In this document: one piece after another, positions 23,347-33,657 of the stretch
Position numbering within the stretch: the stretch's first letter is position 1
How the letters are laid out: the number at the start of each line of letters is the position of its first letter
Assembly (NCBI GenBank): GCA_900446925.1
Contig: UAVY01000008.1
Location: 124,001 to 188,000, forward strand
Direction: 5' to 3'
DNA: 64,000 nt
From: Citrobacter koseri
GTDB lineage: Bacteria; Pseudomonadota; Gammaproteobacteria; Enterobacterales; Enterobacteriaceae
Program-made: the position numbers and the translations under genes
The notes under the pieces: generated by a model
The model's database searches: none
What the model was told of the DNA's origin: nothing
Seen by the model: only the letters and a program-made list of their open reading frames with translations

Positions 23347-24836
23347 TCATGACAAATAGCGTGATTCCAGATGCGCCCGGAAGTAACGGCTGCTCAACGG
23401 TTCTCCGGTGGCCTGAGCGATCAGCTGCGCGGTAGTAAAGCGACTGCCGTGCTGCCAGATATTTTGTCGCAGCCAGTCAAACAAGGCGCTGAGATCGCCT
23501 TGCGCAATCTGATTATGCAGATCCGGCAATGCGCGACGGGCAGCGCTAAACAGCTGTGCGGCATATATGGCGCCCAGCGTATAAGACGGGAAGTAGCCAA
23601 AGCCGCCGTCGGTCCAGTGGATGTCCTGCATACAGCCGTTACGGTAATCTCCCGCGGTTGACAGCCCCAGCCAGGCCTGCATTTTTTCATCCCACAGCGC
23701 GGGAATATCATCCACTTCGATGTCGCCGTTAATCAGTGCCTGTTCAATGTCATAGCGCAAGATAATATGGGCAGGATAACTCACTTCGTCGGCATCCACG
23801 CGGATAAAGCCCGGTTTCACCCGCTGATTCCAGGCAATGAAATTCGCTTCTTCAAAAGCGGGCTGATCGCCAAAATGACGTTTAACGGCGGGAATGAGCC
23901 GTTTGAGGAACGCCGTGCTGCGACCCAGTTGCATCTCGAAAAACAGACTCTGGGATTCATGGATGGCCGTGGAGCGGGCAAACGCGATCGGCTGACCCTG
24001 CCAGGCGTGGGGCAGATTCTGTTCATAGCGGGCGTGCCCCGTTTCGTGGATCACGCCAAAGAGCGCGCTGAGTAATTCATTTTCATCATAGCGCGTGGTG
24101 ATGCGCACATCTTCCGGCACGCCGCCGCAGAACGGGTGGGCGCTGATGTCCAGCCGACCGGCGTTAAAATCAAACCCTAACTGTGACATGGTTTCCAGTC
24201 CCAGTTCACGCTGTAGCGCCGTCGGGAACGGGCCGACCGGCGCAATCAGTGGCTGATGCGACTGTTTTGACACCGCGCGGTTTAACAAATCGGGAAGCCA
24301 GGTTTTGACATCCGCAAACAGAACATCCAGTTGGGCGCTGGTCATATCGGCTCAAAAATATCCAGCAGGGCATCGTAGGGCGAACATCCTCTAGCTTCGG
24401 CGCGAAGTTTTGCCTCTTCACGGCTGTATTTCACAACCTCTTTCAGATTCTGCGCAAATCCTTGCCAGTCATTCGCCGGACGCTGACTCCGCCATGCGTG
24501 TTCACACGGCTCCCCGCCAGCGATTTCGCCTCCACCAGTGACTCAGGCAGCAGGGCCGCCTGATGGTGCCGCCTCGCCATTTCACGCAGGTTCGCCTGCT
24601 CAACATCGTTCAAATCTTCCTGCCCGGCGGGCGGCTATCCACTGCGCAACCTTCGGGTCAGTCAATAACTGATGTTCCAGCACGTTCAGCTCGGCCAGCG
24701 CTTCGCCTCGCGCGGTGCTTCCACCGGGAGGCATCATGGTGAACATATCCCAACTGGCGATAGCGGAGAGATGCGAAAAGCGGGAGAGGCGCTGGAAAGT
24801 GCGGGTGAGTTGTTGGTAGTGGCTCTTGTTGGACAT
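23347..24836 (-). CDS. M32-family metallocarboxypeptidase (frame-disrupted)
   Basis: Thermostable carboxypeptidase 1 (Taq) family, cytoplasmic zinc exopeptidase removing C-terminal residues. The zinc motif HETGH (in IHETGHARYEQ) and the downstream glutamate motif AIHESQSLFFE are both present. I start at 24836 (MSNKSHYQQLTRTF). Three breaks lie in the N-terminal half: an extra G near 24628, a missing base near 24507 (before CEHAWRSQ) and a missing base near 24350 (before MTSAQLD). Correction gives 496 residues. E. coli K-12 has no such gene here; it lies between asr and ynfM. Confidence 0.88.
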
Positions 24837-24940
24837 TGTTGTGTTCCCGTCGTGTTCTGCGAATGTGAGGAGTTTACCCTGATTCATACATGTTTATGCG
24901 CTGATAGCAACGATGGCAGAAATGTTGGTAGGTTGTAAGT

Positions 24941-24959
24941 GATAATGATACTTCTTATC
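24941..24959. promoter_or_regulatory. Fur box upstream of the CPBP protease gene
   Basis: GATAATGATACTTCTTATC matches 16 of 19 positions of the classical Fur consensus. It sits 53 bases before the CPBP protease ATG and 105 bases before the divergent carboxypeptidase start, so iron could control either. Confidence 0.7.
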
Positions 24960-25011
24960 ATAAATGGCGGTGTCGTGAAGCACACTGGTGAAATATTAAC
25001 AGGGAACAGGG

Positions 25012-25702
25012 ATGCAACAGGAAATCGATAACGCCTATATTGTCAGGACAAAAGCAGTGTCAGGCTGCTTTTCTATGTTTATGCTGATGTTTGGTATTAC
25101 ATTTACGCCACTGTTTTTTACCCGCAGTGCGCAATTAATGGAAAGTGGGTTACTTTTACCGCTGATGTTTGTGCTGGAGTTTCTTATTCTGGTCCCGCTG
25201 TATTATCTCTTTTTTAGAAAAAGAGACGGTCTGGGAAAAGGCACATTGAGTGCAAAGTGGTTTGTTATTTTGTTTGGCGCCATTCTGATCATCCAGTTTC
25301 TTTTACCTGCTATGTTGGGGATGAGAAAAACAGAAGCGTGGGTCATGACGCAGGTTTCATTGCATAACTACGCTTTCTGGCTGACCAACCTGTCACTGAT
25401 TTTCCTCGTCCCGGTCTACGAGGAAATCGTCTTCAGAGGGTGTCTGTTCAACGCCTTTCAGTACTGGTTCAATGATAAGGTGTGGGCGACGTCGCTTGCC
25501 GTTTCAACGCTGTTTGCGCTGATGCATACGCAGTACGCCGATATCAGAACATTATTGATGTTATTTTTAATATCGCAGGTGCTTATTGTCGCCAGAGTCA
25601 AATCTAAAGGGTTATTAATGCCTGTTACCCCTGCATATATTAATGAATGCGACGGTGATCGGGATACAATATGGCGTTCAGGTCTTATTATCCTCCGGGT
25701 GA
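25012..25702 (+). CDS. CPBP (CAAX/Abi) family intramembrane metalloprotease (frame-disrupted)
   Basis: Integral membrane glutamic/metallo-protease of the Rce1/CAAX family. It has about six to eight hydrophobic segments with motif 1 EEIVFRG, motif 2 FALMHTQY and, after correcting one extra C near 25629, motif 3 LHILMNAT. As sequenced, the frame runs on to 25755 and loses motif 3. The corrected protein is 229 residues and stops at 25702. Substrate unknown. It starts MQQEIDNAYIVR after AACAGGG. A strong Fur box lies upstream, suggesting iron-responsive expression. Bacterial members of the family process peptides, confer bacteriocin immunity or act in signalling; I cannot choose. Confidence 0.8.
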
Positions 25703-25835
25703 TATTTACGGCATTCGGAAGCGATATCGTCAGTGTTGCCCACCATTACAGGTAGTTTTATCTTCCGGTCTCGCTTTTGGGTATCGCGCGGGGTAAAGTC
25801 AAACCTCAACAATAAAAATAAATACACACAGCATG

Positions 25836-25928
25836 ATGAATCCAATTATCTGGGTTATCTTTGCTCTTCTGGCACTGGATGCCGTCAGGGAATTGATGGG
25901 GGCTTCTTCCATCCTGGGATTGTGGTAA
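25836..25928 (+). CDS. Candidate 30-residue membrane peptide
   Basis: A short frame starting MNPIIWVIFALLALDA and ending SSILGLW, with one strongly hydrophobic stretch. An in-frame ATG directly precedes (25833). It is followed 29 bases later by a GC-rich hairpin with a T-rich tail, consistent with a short transcript. I do not recognise the family, and the ribosome site is weak. E. coli also has a tiny membrane-protein gene near asr, but I could not align it. Confidence 0.4.
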   Translation: MNPIIWVIFALLALDAVRELMGASSILGLW

Positions 25929-25957
25929 TCCAAAGCGCTGGTTGAGCTGTAAAGAAT

Positions 25958-25976
25958 GCCCGGGCTCGACCCGGGC
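25958..25976. terminator. Terminator between the small ORF and ynfM
   Basis: GCCCGGG and CCCGGGC arms with a five-base loop, followed by TTCTCTTT. It is placed between the small ORF and the convergent ynfM stop, so it may act in both directions. Confidence 0.7.
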
Positions 25977-25985
25977 TTCTCTTTA

Positions 25986-27241
25986 TCAAACGTGCAGACG
26001 ATGATGCAGGCGGGAGCCAACCAGCAGCGCCAGAAGCAGCATCAGCGCGATAAACCCGCCCACACCGTTCCAGCCATAGCTGTGCCAGAATACCCCGCCT
26101 AACGTCCCGGCAATGCTGGAACCCAGGTAATAGCTGAAGAGATACAGGGACGATGCCTGGGCCTTTGGCGCGTTTCGCGCGTGGGCCAATCCAGCTGCTT
26201 GCCACCGAATGCGCGGCAAAAAATCCGGCGGAGAAGAGCAGCATTCCGGCGAAAATCAGCCATAGCGACGTGAACAGCGTCATTAACAGCCCGAACAACA
26301 TCACGCCGGTTGAGAACAACATCACCGGGCCGCGACCATAACGCGTCGTCATGGCGCCTGCTTTAGGCGAGCTCCAGGTGCCCGTCAGGTAAGCCACCGA
26401 TAAAAGCCCCACAATGGCCTGGCTGAGTTCCCAGGGCGAAAGCATCAACCGATAGCCGATATAGTTAAATAGCGTGACAAACGACCCCATTAACAAAAAG
26501 CTTCTGCGAATAACAGCGGCAGACCCCTGTCGCGCCAGTGAAGGCGGAAGTTGATGAACAGCGTTTTGGGGCGTAATGAGGTCGGTCGGAAATGGCGGGA
26601 TTCCGGCAAGATTTTCCAGAACATCAATGCGGACGCCAGCGCGAAACAGCCGATCGCCGCCAGTGCGATGCGCCAGTTAAAAAAAGTCGGTAAATACGCC
26701 GCTGATCAGACGCCCGCTCATGCCGCCAATCGAGTTGCCGCTAATGTACAACCCCATTGAGAAGGCGACGAAACTGGGATGGATCTCTTCACTTAAATAG
26801 GTCATGCCTACCGCGGCGACGCCGCTCAACGACAGGCCAATCAGCGCGCGCATGATTAAAATGCCATGCCAGCTGGTCATCATGGTGGAAAGCAGCGTAC
26901 AGCAGGAGGCCAGCAGCAGCGCCGTCACCATTACAGGTTTGCGGCCGATCGCGTCGGACAACGGGCCGGTAAACAGCAGCCCGATGGCTAACATGCCGGT
27001 GGAGATGGAAAGCGAGATACTGCTGCTGGCGGGAGAGACGCCAAATTCATGGGACAACACAGGCAGTATCGGTTGTACGCAATAGAGAAGGGCGAACGTC
27101 GCCAGCCCGGCGGAGAATAGCGCCAGCGTAACGCGCATAAACTGGGATGTACCACGTTTTATATATTGAACCGGCTGGGGAAATAATGTGTTCATCAACA
27201 TCGCTCGCCGTTGCGGTGTCGACAGCAGTAATACGACTCAC
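25986..27241 (-). CDS. ynfM: MFS transporter YnfM (frame-disrupted)
   Basis: Twelve-helix major-facilitator transporter, related to arabinose/drug exporters; the substrate is not firmly known. It contains the MFS loop motif GPLSDAIGRKP. It begins with GTG at 27241 (MSRITAVDTAT) and ends RLHHRLHV. Four breaks: an extra C near 27178 (after IIS), an extra T in a seven-T run near 26685 (after GVFTDFF), a missing T near 26508 (after FAEAF) and an extra C near 26160 (after AKG). Correction gives 417 residues, the E. coli length. It is divergent from ynfL, its likely regulator. Confidence 0.9.
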
Positions 27242-27362
27242 TTGAAATCCTTGCTCAACATCCCCCGTGATTATGGTGACGGGTATGACCTCAGTGCTAA
27301 GAGTAGGAAAATCAAAATATTCTGTCTAATATATTAATAATCTCAAATAATATTTATAAAAT

Positions 27363-28268
27363 ATGAATATTGAACTTCGTCATCTACGTTACTTCGTGGC
27401 GGTTGCGGAAGAGTTGCATTTTGGCCGGGCGGCTGCGCGGCTGAACATCTCTCAACCCCCGCTAAGCCAGCAGATCCAGACCCTTGAGCAGCAAGATTGG
27501 CGCACGGCTGCTGGCGCGAACCAACCGGAGCGTTGCGCTGACGGCGGCGGGTAAGCAGTTTCTGGCAGACAGTCGGCAGATCCTTGGGCTGGTGAATGAG
27601 GCCGCCGCCCGCGCGGAACGCTTGCATCAGGGGGAGACCGGCGAGCTGCGCATTGGCTTCACCTCATCCGCGCCGTTTATTAAAGCCGTCTCGGATACGC
27701 TGTCTCTGTTTCGCCAGGACTACCCGGATGTGCATATGCAGACCCGTGAAATGAACACCCGCGAGCAGATTGCGCCGCTTAATGAAGGCGCGCTGGATAT
27801 GGGGGTTACTGCGCAATACCTCATTGCCGGATACGCTGGACTGGGAAGTGATTCTGCATGAACCGTTGCTGGCGATGATCCCCCTGTGAACATCCGCTGG
27901 CGCAAAAGCCGGTCGTGACGCTGGCGGAGCTGGCGAAAGAACCGTTTGTCTTTTTTGATCCGCATGTCGGAACGGGGTTGTATGACGATATTCTCGGCCC
28001 TGATGCGCCGTTACCATCTCACCCCGGCGATCACTCAGGAGGTTGGAGAGGCGATGACAATTATCGGGCTGGTAGCCGCAGGACTGGGGGTGGTCGATCC
28101 TGCCCGCCTCGTTTAAGCGGGTACAGCTTGATGAAATGCGTTTGGGTGCCCATTGCCGAAGCGGACGCCGTGTCGGAAATGTGGCTGGTATGGCCGAAAC
28201 ATCATGAACAAAGTCACGCTGCGCAACGATTTCGCCATCAACTTTTAACGGCCGCAAAGCGCGCTTAA
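27363..28268 (+). CDS. ynfL: LysR-family regulator YnfL (heavily frame-disrupted)
   Basis: LysR-type regulator with the N-terminal winged helix [17 protein letters not shown] and a C-terminal effector domain. It starts MNIELRHLR at 27363. Six one-base insertions are needed to read it through: near 27497, 27806, 27885, 28004, 28092 and 28141. Removing all six gives 299 residues with recognisable family sequence throughout (e.g. [18 protein letters not shown] and [13 protein letters not shown]). Six breaks in 0.9 kb is the highest density in the window. It is divergent from ynfM. Confidence 0.85.
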
Positions 28269-28362
28269 TTTAGTTTAAAAAGGGATGAAAATGTGCAGTA
28301 AATCACACGGCTAAGTAAAAAGTTGACGACAACTATTGAAGTCATTCACCATAGCCCACAGA

Positions 28363-28384
28363 TTATTTCGGAGCGCGAAAATAA
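28363..28384. promoter_or_regulatory. Mlc-type operator before mlc
   Basis: An AT-rich dyad with TTATTTCG and CGAAAATAA arms around a five-base centre. This fits the Mlc binding pattern and ends 12 bases before the mlc GTG, consistent with the known autoregulation of mlc. Confidence 0.6.
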
Positions 28385-28396
28385 AGGGAGTCAGAG

Positions 28397-29620
28397 GTGG
28401 TTGCTGATAGTCAGCCAGGGCATATCGATCAAATCAAGCAGACCAATGCTGGCGCGGTATATCGCCTGATTGATCAGCTGGGCCCCGTGTCGCGAATTGA
28501 TCTTTCTCGTCTGGCGCAACTGGCGCCTGCCAGTATCACTAAAATTGTTCGCGAAATGCTCGAAGCGCATTTAGTTCAGGAGCTGGAGATCAAAGAGGCG
28601 GGAAGCCGTGGTCGCCCGGCGGTCGGGCTGGTGGTGGAAACCGAGGCCTGGCACTATTTGTCTATTCGTATCAGCCGTGGCGAGATTTTTCTCGCCCTGC
28701 GCGACCTGAGCAGCAAACTGGTGGTGGAGGAGTGCCTTGAGCTACCGCTGGTCTCAGAGACTCCGCTGCTTGAACGCATCATTTTTATGGTCGATCAGTT
28801 TTTTATCCGTCACCAGCAAAAACTCGAACGCCTGACCTCTATCGCCATCACCTTACCCGGTATTATTGATACTGAGAATGGCATTGTGCACCGCATGCCG
28901 TTTTACGACGATGTCAAAGAGATGCCGCTGGGGGGAGACCCTCGAACACCACACCGGCGTACCGGTCTACATTCAGCATGATATCAGCGCCTGGACGATG
29001 GCCGAGGCGCTTTTTGGCGCATCGCGCGGCGCGCGTGATGTTATTCAGGTGGTGATTGATCACAACGTTGGGGCTGGCGTGATTACCGACGGCCACTTAC
29101 TGCATGCGGGCAGCAGCAGCCTGGTGGAGATCGGCCATACGCCAGGTCGACCCCTACGGTAAACGTTGTTACTGCGGGAACCACGGCTGTCTGGAAACGA
29201 TCGCCAGCGTGGACAGCGTGCTTGAACTGGCGCAACTGCGACTCAATCAGTCAATGAGTTCTTCGCTGCACGGGCAGCCGCTGACGGTGGATTCGCTGTG
29301 CCAGGCGGCGGTGCAGGGGGATTTGCTGGCGAAAGATATCATTAGCGGCGTCGGGATGCATGTTGGCCGCATTCTGGCGATCATGGTGAATTTATTTAAT
29401 CCGCAAAAAATTCTGATCGGTTCGCCGCTGAGCAAAGCGGCGGAAATCCTTTTTCCGGCAATTGCGGACAGCATCCGTCAACAGGCGCTGCCGGCGTATA
29501 GCAAACATATCGCCGTCGAAAAGCACGCAGTTTTCCAATCAAGGGACGATGGCGGGCGCCGCACTGGTAAAAGACGCGATGTATAACGGTTCTTTGTTGA
29601 TTCGTCTATTACAGGGTTAA
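28397..29620 (+). CDS. mlc: Glucose-responsive repressor Mlc, ROK family (frame-disrupted)
   Basis: Represses ptsG, ptsHI, manXYZ and malT in the absence of glucose; it is sequestered by dephosphorylated EIICB-Glc. It has an N-terminal winged helix (SRIDLSRLAQLAPASITKIV), a ROK domain, and a zinc motif GKRCYCGNHGCLE. It starts with GTG at 28397 (MVADSQPGHIDQIK). Three insertions break the frame: an extra G near 28935 (after EMPLG), an extra C near 29144 (after IGHT) and an extra A near 29522 (after VE). Removing all three gives 406 residues ending IRLLQG, the E. coli length. Confidence 0.94.
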
Positions 29621-29745
29621 CATTTTTTAACTGTCGTACGAAAATTTGCGCTAACGCAAGCTGATCGCGATTGTCATACCTTAGACTTTCTCCACTGTAT
29701 TATTTTCCTGGCTTATATTTTCGAAGCATAACGGTGGAGTTAGTG

Positions 29746-30441
29746 ATGCTGAAGCGTTTCTTTATTACAGGTACAGACACTTCTGTTGGGAAGACAGTGG
29801 TTTCCCGCGCATTACTACAAGCGTTAGCGTCAGGGAACAAAAGCGTCGCAGGTTATAAACCCGTTGCGAAAGGCAGCAAAGAGACGCCGGAAGGCATGCG
29901 CAATAAAGATGCGCTGGTGTTGCAGAGCGTCTCTTCTATTGAGCTGCCTTATGAGGCGATCAATCCGATTGCGCTGAGCGAAGACGAAAGCAGCGTGGCG
30001 CATAGCTGTCCGATCAATTACACCCTGTTATCCAACGGGCTTGCCAGCCTGAGCGAAAAGGTTGACCACGTCGTGGTGGAAGGCACCGGCGGCTGGCGCA
30101 GCCTGATGAACGACCTGCGTCCGTTATCTGAATGGGTCGTGCAAGAGCAGTTACCGGTGTTGATGGTGGTGGGGATTCAGGAAGGCTGCATTAACCATGC
30201 GCTGCTGACCGCACAGGCTATTGCTAATGACGGATTACCGCTGATCGGCTGGGTGGCGAACCGCATCAATCCCGGACTGGCGCATTATGCCGAAATCATT
30301 GATGTGTTAAGCAAAAAACTGCCTGCGCCGCTGATTGGCGAACTGCCTTATTTGCCGCGTGCCGAACAACGCGAACTGGGGCAATATATCCGTCTGTCAA
30401 TGCTCGGCAGTGTGTTGTCGGTAGACCGAGTCCTCGCGTAA
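29746..30441 (+). CDS. bioD2: Dethiobiotin synthetase paralogue BioD2 (YnfK)
   Basis: ATP-dependent carboxylase-type enzyme that closes the ureido ring to form dethiobiotin; a paralogue of the bio-operon BioD. The P-loop [12 protein letters not shown] and the block [14 protein letters not shown] are present. It is 231 residues and intact. The start MLKRFFITG at 29746 follows GGTGGAG. Its last 45 bases overlap the convergent clcB. Confidence 0.92.
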   Translation: MLKRFFITGTDTSVGKTVVSRALLQALASGNKSVAGYKPVAKGSKETPEGMRNKDALVLQSVSSIELPYEAINPIALSEDESSVAHSCPINYTLLSNGLASLSEKVDHVVVEGTGGWRSLMNDLRPLSEWVVQEQLPVLMVVGIQEGCINHALLTAQAIANDGLPLIGWVANRINPGLAHYAEIIDVLSKKLPAPLIGELPYLPRAEQRELGQYIRLSMLGSVLSVDRVLA

Positions 30442-31652
30442 CGTTCGCGATAAGACCGACGCCACCACGCAGGCAATCAGTAATCCGGGGAGTAGTCGAT
30501 ACTCCCCCGGTCATTTCACAGATCATCAGCGTCGACATCATCGGCGCGTGTGTTGTTGCCGCCAGTAGCGTCGCCATTCCTGTTAATCCCAGCAATATTG
30601 CCATCTCATCCGCTCCCGGAAGCCAGAATCCCCACATCCGACCGTATAACATACCAATCGACAAGCCGATGAACAGCGTGGGGGTAAAGACGCCGCCGGG
30701 CGCACCGGAACCGCTGCTGGCGAGTACGGCGAGTAATTTGCAGATGAAGATCCCGGCGATCACGGAGAGCAGCGGCGGAGAGAGCAAAAATGACTGCACG
30801 ACGCTGTAGCCATTTCCCCAGACGGCCGGCGTCAGCAGGGATAACAAGCCAACGATGAATCCGCCCAGCGCCAGTTGCCACGGAGGCGATAATTTCAGCC
30901 GAATAAAACCGTTATGAGTGGTGGTCATTAACCACATAAACAGCGGCCCGCAGACGCCAGCCACCAGCCCGGTGCTGATAATCATCGCATATTCCCGCAC
31001 ATGTAAATCCAGCGACAGGTGAACCGTATAGAGCAGGGCATTACCGCCGCTGAGTAAATGGGTGGTCAGTAATGCCACGACGGCGGAAATCACAACGGGG
31101 CCCAGCGACGCCAGCATCAGCGTGCCAAACAGGATTTCCGCGATAAAGAGGCTGCCCGCCAGCGGGGCGTGATACGCGCTGGCCATCCCTGCCGCAGCAC
31201 CGCAGGCGATCCACAATTTCCACTCTTCACGCGGGGTGCAACGCTGAGCAAAACAGGATGCCGCCAGCGCTGCCAGTAAGATCATGGCTCCTTCGCGCCC
31301 GATGGCGCTACCGCTGGCGACGACCAGCAGCGAAGCAAGGGACTTCACCAGACTTGCCCCGTAATCGAATTGCCCATCTGTTTGCAGGGCTTCCATGTAG
31401 TCGGTGGGGGCATGGGGGGCGTTGTTGATTCATTTTCTGCCAGCCCCAGAGCAGCGCACCTGCCGCGAGACCGCCCACGGCGGGGGTGATCAGCCGTCGC
31501 CAGGGCGAAAGGTTTGTCGCGGCATTCACCAGGCTTCCCGTATCGTTACGTAAAAAAAGCCATTCCAGCACCAGCATGGCGTGACGAAACCCGGCTACCG
31601 CCAGTGCGGCAAGGATGCCAATTATTGTCGCGATTAACAGGCGGCGAAACAT
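30397..31652 (-). CDS. clcB: Voltage-gated-type chloride channel ClcB (frame-disrupted)
   Basis: CLC-family inner-membrane chloride transporter implicated in extreme acid resistance. CLC signatures visible are [27 protein letters not shown] and AATTHAP. The start [12 protein letters not shown] at 31652 is preferred over an upstream in-frame ATG. An extra C in a six-C run near 31414 (before the stretch around [10 protein letters not shown]) and an extra G near 30503 (after EMTG) break the frame. The corrected end is RQHTAEH at 30397, giving 417 residues. It overlaps the bioD2 3' end by 45 bases tail to tail. Confidence 0.92.
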
Positions 31653-31818
31653 CGCTCGCAGATCAGGGTATGTATGTAGGCGGTGCATGGGCAGACCACA
31701 CAGGCATTTTCAGGAGTGTCTATTTTGCGGGTAAACAGCGCGGGACGCAAAAGCACTGCGTGCGCAGGGGGAACTGCCCGATGGCGCTTCGCTTACCGGG
31801 CCGACAAGAATGTGCTCC

Positions 31819-31851
31819 GTAGGCCGGGTAAAGCGTAGCTGCCATCCGGCG
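31819..31851. repeat. REP element between clcB and osmV
   Basis: GTAGGCCGGGTAAAGCG and CCATCCGGCG arms form the typical REP palindrome, placed just after the osmV stop. Confidence 0.65.
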
Positions 31852-31852
31852 T

Positions 31853-33001
31853 TTAGCTACTTTCGTGAATATTCAGCGCCCGACGGGTACGGCCTGAACT
31901 GAGATAATCGGCAATGTAATCCTGCGAGATTTCGCCGTTATAGCGTCCTTCCTCATCGACAATGGGCATCCAGCTGGTGTTACTCTCGTACAGTTTCGAC
32001 AGCACAATACGCAGGTTGTCTTCCGCTTTTCCGGTGACGCGAAACGGGTGGATTATATCCGCGCAGGTGCCGTTGGCGTTCCTGGCTTCACGACGCTTCA
32101 CAAAGCCAAGCGGCTTGCCGTCGCTATCGACAACGGTGATCGCGCGAATATCATTATCGTCCATGATGCCAAACGCCTCTGCCAGCGAGGTGGCGGTGCG
32201 GGCGGTCAGGGTGGGTTGTTGGTCGGTTACGTCGCCCGCCGAAACCAGCAGAAGACGTTTTAGCGTACGATCCTGACCGACAAATGAGCCGACGAATTCA
32301 TTCGCCGGTTTTGCCAGCAATTCATCCGGGCTGGCGCACTGTATAATGCGGCCCTGGCGGAATACGGCAATCCTGTCGCCCAGTTTCAGCGCTTCATCGA
32401 TATCATGGCTGACCAGCATCACCGTCTTTTTCAGCGCCCGCTGCATATCAAGAAACTGATTCTGAATCACCTCGCGGTTAATCGGGTCCACCGCACCGAA
32501 AGGTTCATCCATCAACAGCACCGGGGGATCGGCCGCCAGCGCGCGGATCACGCCGATGCGCTGTTGTTGACCGCCAGACATCTCTTTCGGGTAGCGATGC
32601 AGAAACTTTTTCGCATCCATTGCCACCATGTCCATTAACTCTTCCGCGCGACGTTTGCAGCGGGTTTTATCCCAGCCCAGCATACGCGGGACAACCGTGA
32701 TGTTCTCTTCGATGGTCATGTTGGGAAACAGGCCAATTTGCTGGATCACGTAGCCAATATTGCGCCGTAGCGTGACGGTATCCATCGCACTGGTGTTTTG
32801 TCCGTTAATGAAAATATTGCCGCTGCTGGGCGCGATCAGCCGGTTGATCATCTTCAGGGTGGTGGTCTTGCCGCAGCCTGACGGCCCAAGCAGCACGCAC
32901 ATTTCACCTTCCGGCACGTTCAGATTGATGTTATCAACGGCGTTAAGCGGTTGGCCATTCTTCTGTGAAAAGCGTTTGGTGAGGTTTTCCAGTTTTATCA
33001 T
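31853..33001 (-). CDS. osmV: OsmU compatible-solute ABC transporter, ATP-binding subunit OsmV
   Basis: Energises uptake of osmoprotectants (glycine betaine and choline-O-sulfate for the Salmonella OsmU system). It is 382 residues, intact. Walker A GPSGCGKTT, signature SGGQQQR, Walker B VLLMDEPF and the switch His in VSHDIDEALK are all present, followed by C-terminal CBS-type repeats (residues about 255-370) that in related OpuA/ProV proteins sense ionic strength. Its ATG overlaps the osmW stop by one base (TAATG), implying tight coupling. Order on the minus strand: osmY, osmX, osmW, osmV. Confidence 0.93.
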   Translation of the reverse strand: MIKLENLTKRFSQKNGQPLNAVDNINLNVPEGEMCVLLGPSGCGKTTTLKMINRLIAPSSGNIFINGQNTSAMDTVTLRRNIGYVIQQIGLFPNMTIEENITVVPRMLGWDKTRCKRRAEELMDMVAMDAKKFLHRYPKEMSGGQQQRIGVIRALAADPPVLLMDEPFGAVDPINREVIQNQFLDMQRALKKTVMLVSHDIDEALKLGDRIAVFRQGRIIQCASPDELLAKPANEFVGSFVGQDRTLKRLLLVSAGDVTDQQPTLTARTATSLAEAFGIMDDNDIRAITVVDSDGKPLGFVKRREARNANGTCADIIHPFRVTGKAEDNLRIVLSKLYESNTSWMPIVDEEGRYNGEISQDYIADYLSSGRTRRALNIHESS

Positions 33002-33648
33002 TATCGTATCCCCTTAGGTGTCAGTACGACTTGCAGGCGATGCAGCAACCAGTCGAGCACAATGGCCAACAGACAAATCATCAGCGCACCGGCGATTAAC
33101 ATGCGGATGTCACTCCCGCCGATGCCGTTCAGTAACAGTAACCCCAGGCCGCCAGCGCCAATGACGGCGGCGATGGCCATCACGCCGATATTCATGACGA
33201 CGGCAGTGCGAATCCCGCCAAAAATCACCGGCAGGGCCATCGGAATTTCTACCCAGCGCAGACGCTGCCAGAACGTCATGCCAATTCCGCGTCCCGCTTC
33301 GCGCAAGCCCGGCGGTAAACTGTCGAGCGCGGTGTGCGTGTTGCGCACAATCGGCAGCAGCGAGTAAAGAAAAACGGCGGTAATTGCGGGAAGGGCGCCA
33401 ATCCCCTGACCGATTAGCGAAAACAGCGGGATCATCAAACCAAATAATGCGATGGAGGGGATAGTGAGCAGCAGCGTTGCCGCCCCTAACACCGGCGTAG
33501 CCAGCCATTTATGACGAACAATCAGAATGCCCAGCGGCACGCCAATGATAATCGCCAGACCGACGGCCAGCGCAACCAGCCACAAATGCTGAAGAGTGAG
33601 GCTCGTCAGATAACCCGCGTTATCCATCATGTAATGAATCGTATCCAT
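33001..33648 (-). CDS. osmW: OsmU ABC transporter permease OsmW
   Basis: Binding-protein-dependent permease of the OpuB/ProW type. It is 215 residues, intact, with about six hydrophobic segments. The EAA loop reads LREAGRGIGMTFWQRLRWVE, the contact site for the ATPase. It starts MDTIHYMMDNAG at 33648, nine bases after the osmX stop. It pairs with the second permease osmY, so the transporter has a heterodimeric membrane channel. Confidence 0.93.
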   Translation of the reverse strand: MDTIHYMMDNAGYLTSLTLQHLWLVALAVGLAIIIGVPLGILIVRHKWLATPVLGAATLLLTIPSIALFGLMIPLFSLIGQGIGALPAITAVFLYSLLPIVRNTHTALDSLPPGLREAGRGIGMTFWQRLRWVEIPMALPVIFGGIRTAVVMNIGVMAIAAVIGAGGLGLLLLNGIGGSDIRMLIAGALMICLLAIVLDWLLHRLQVVLTPKGIR

Positions 33649-33657
33649 AAGCGCTCC

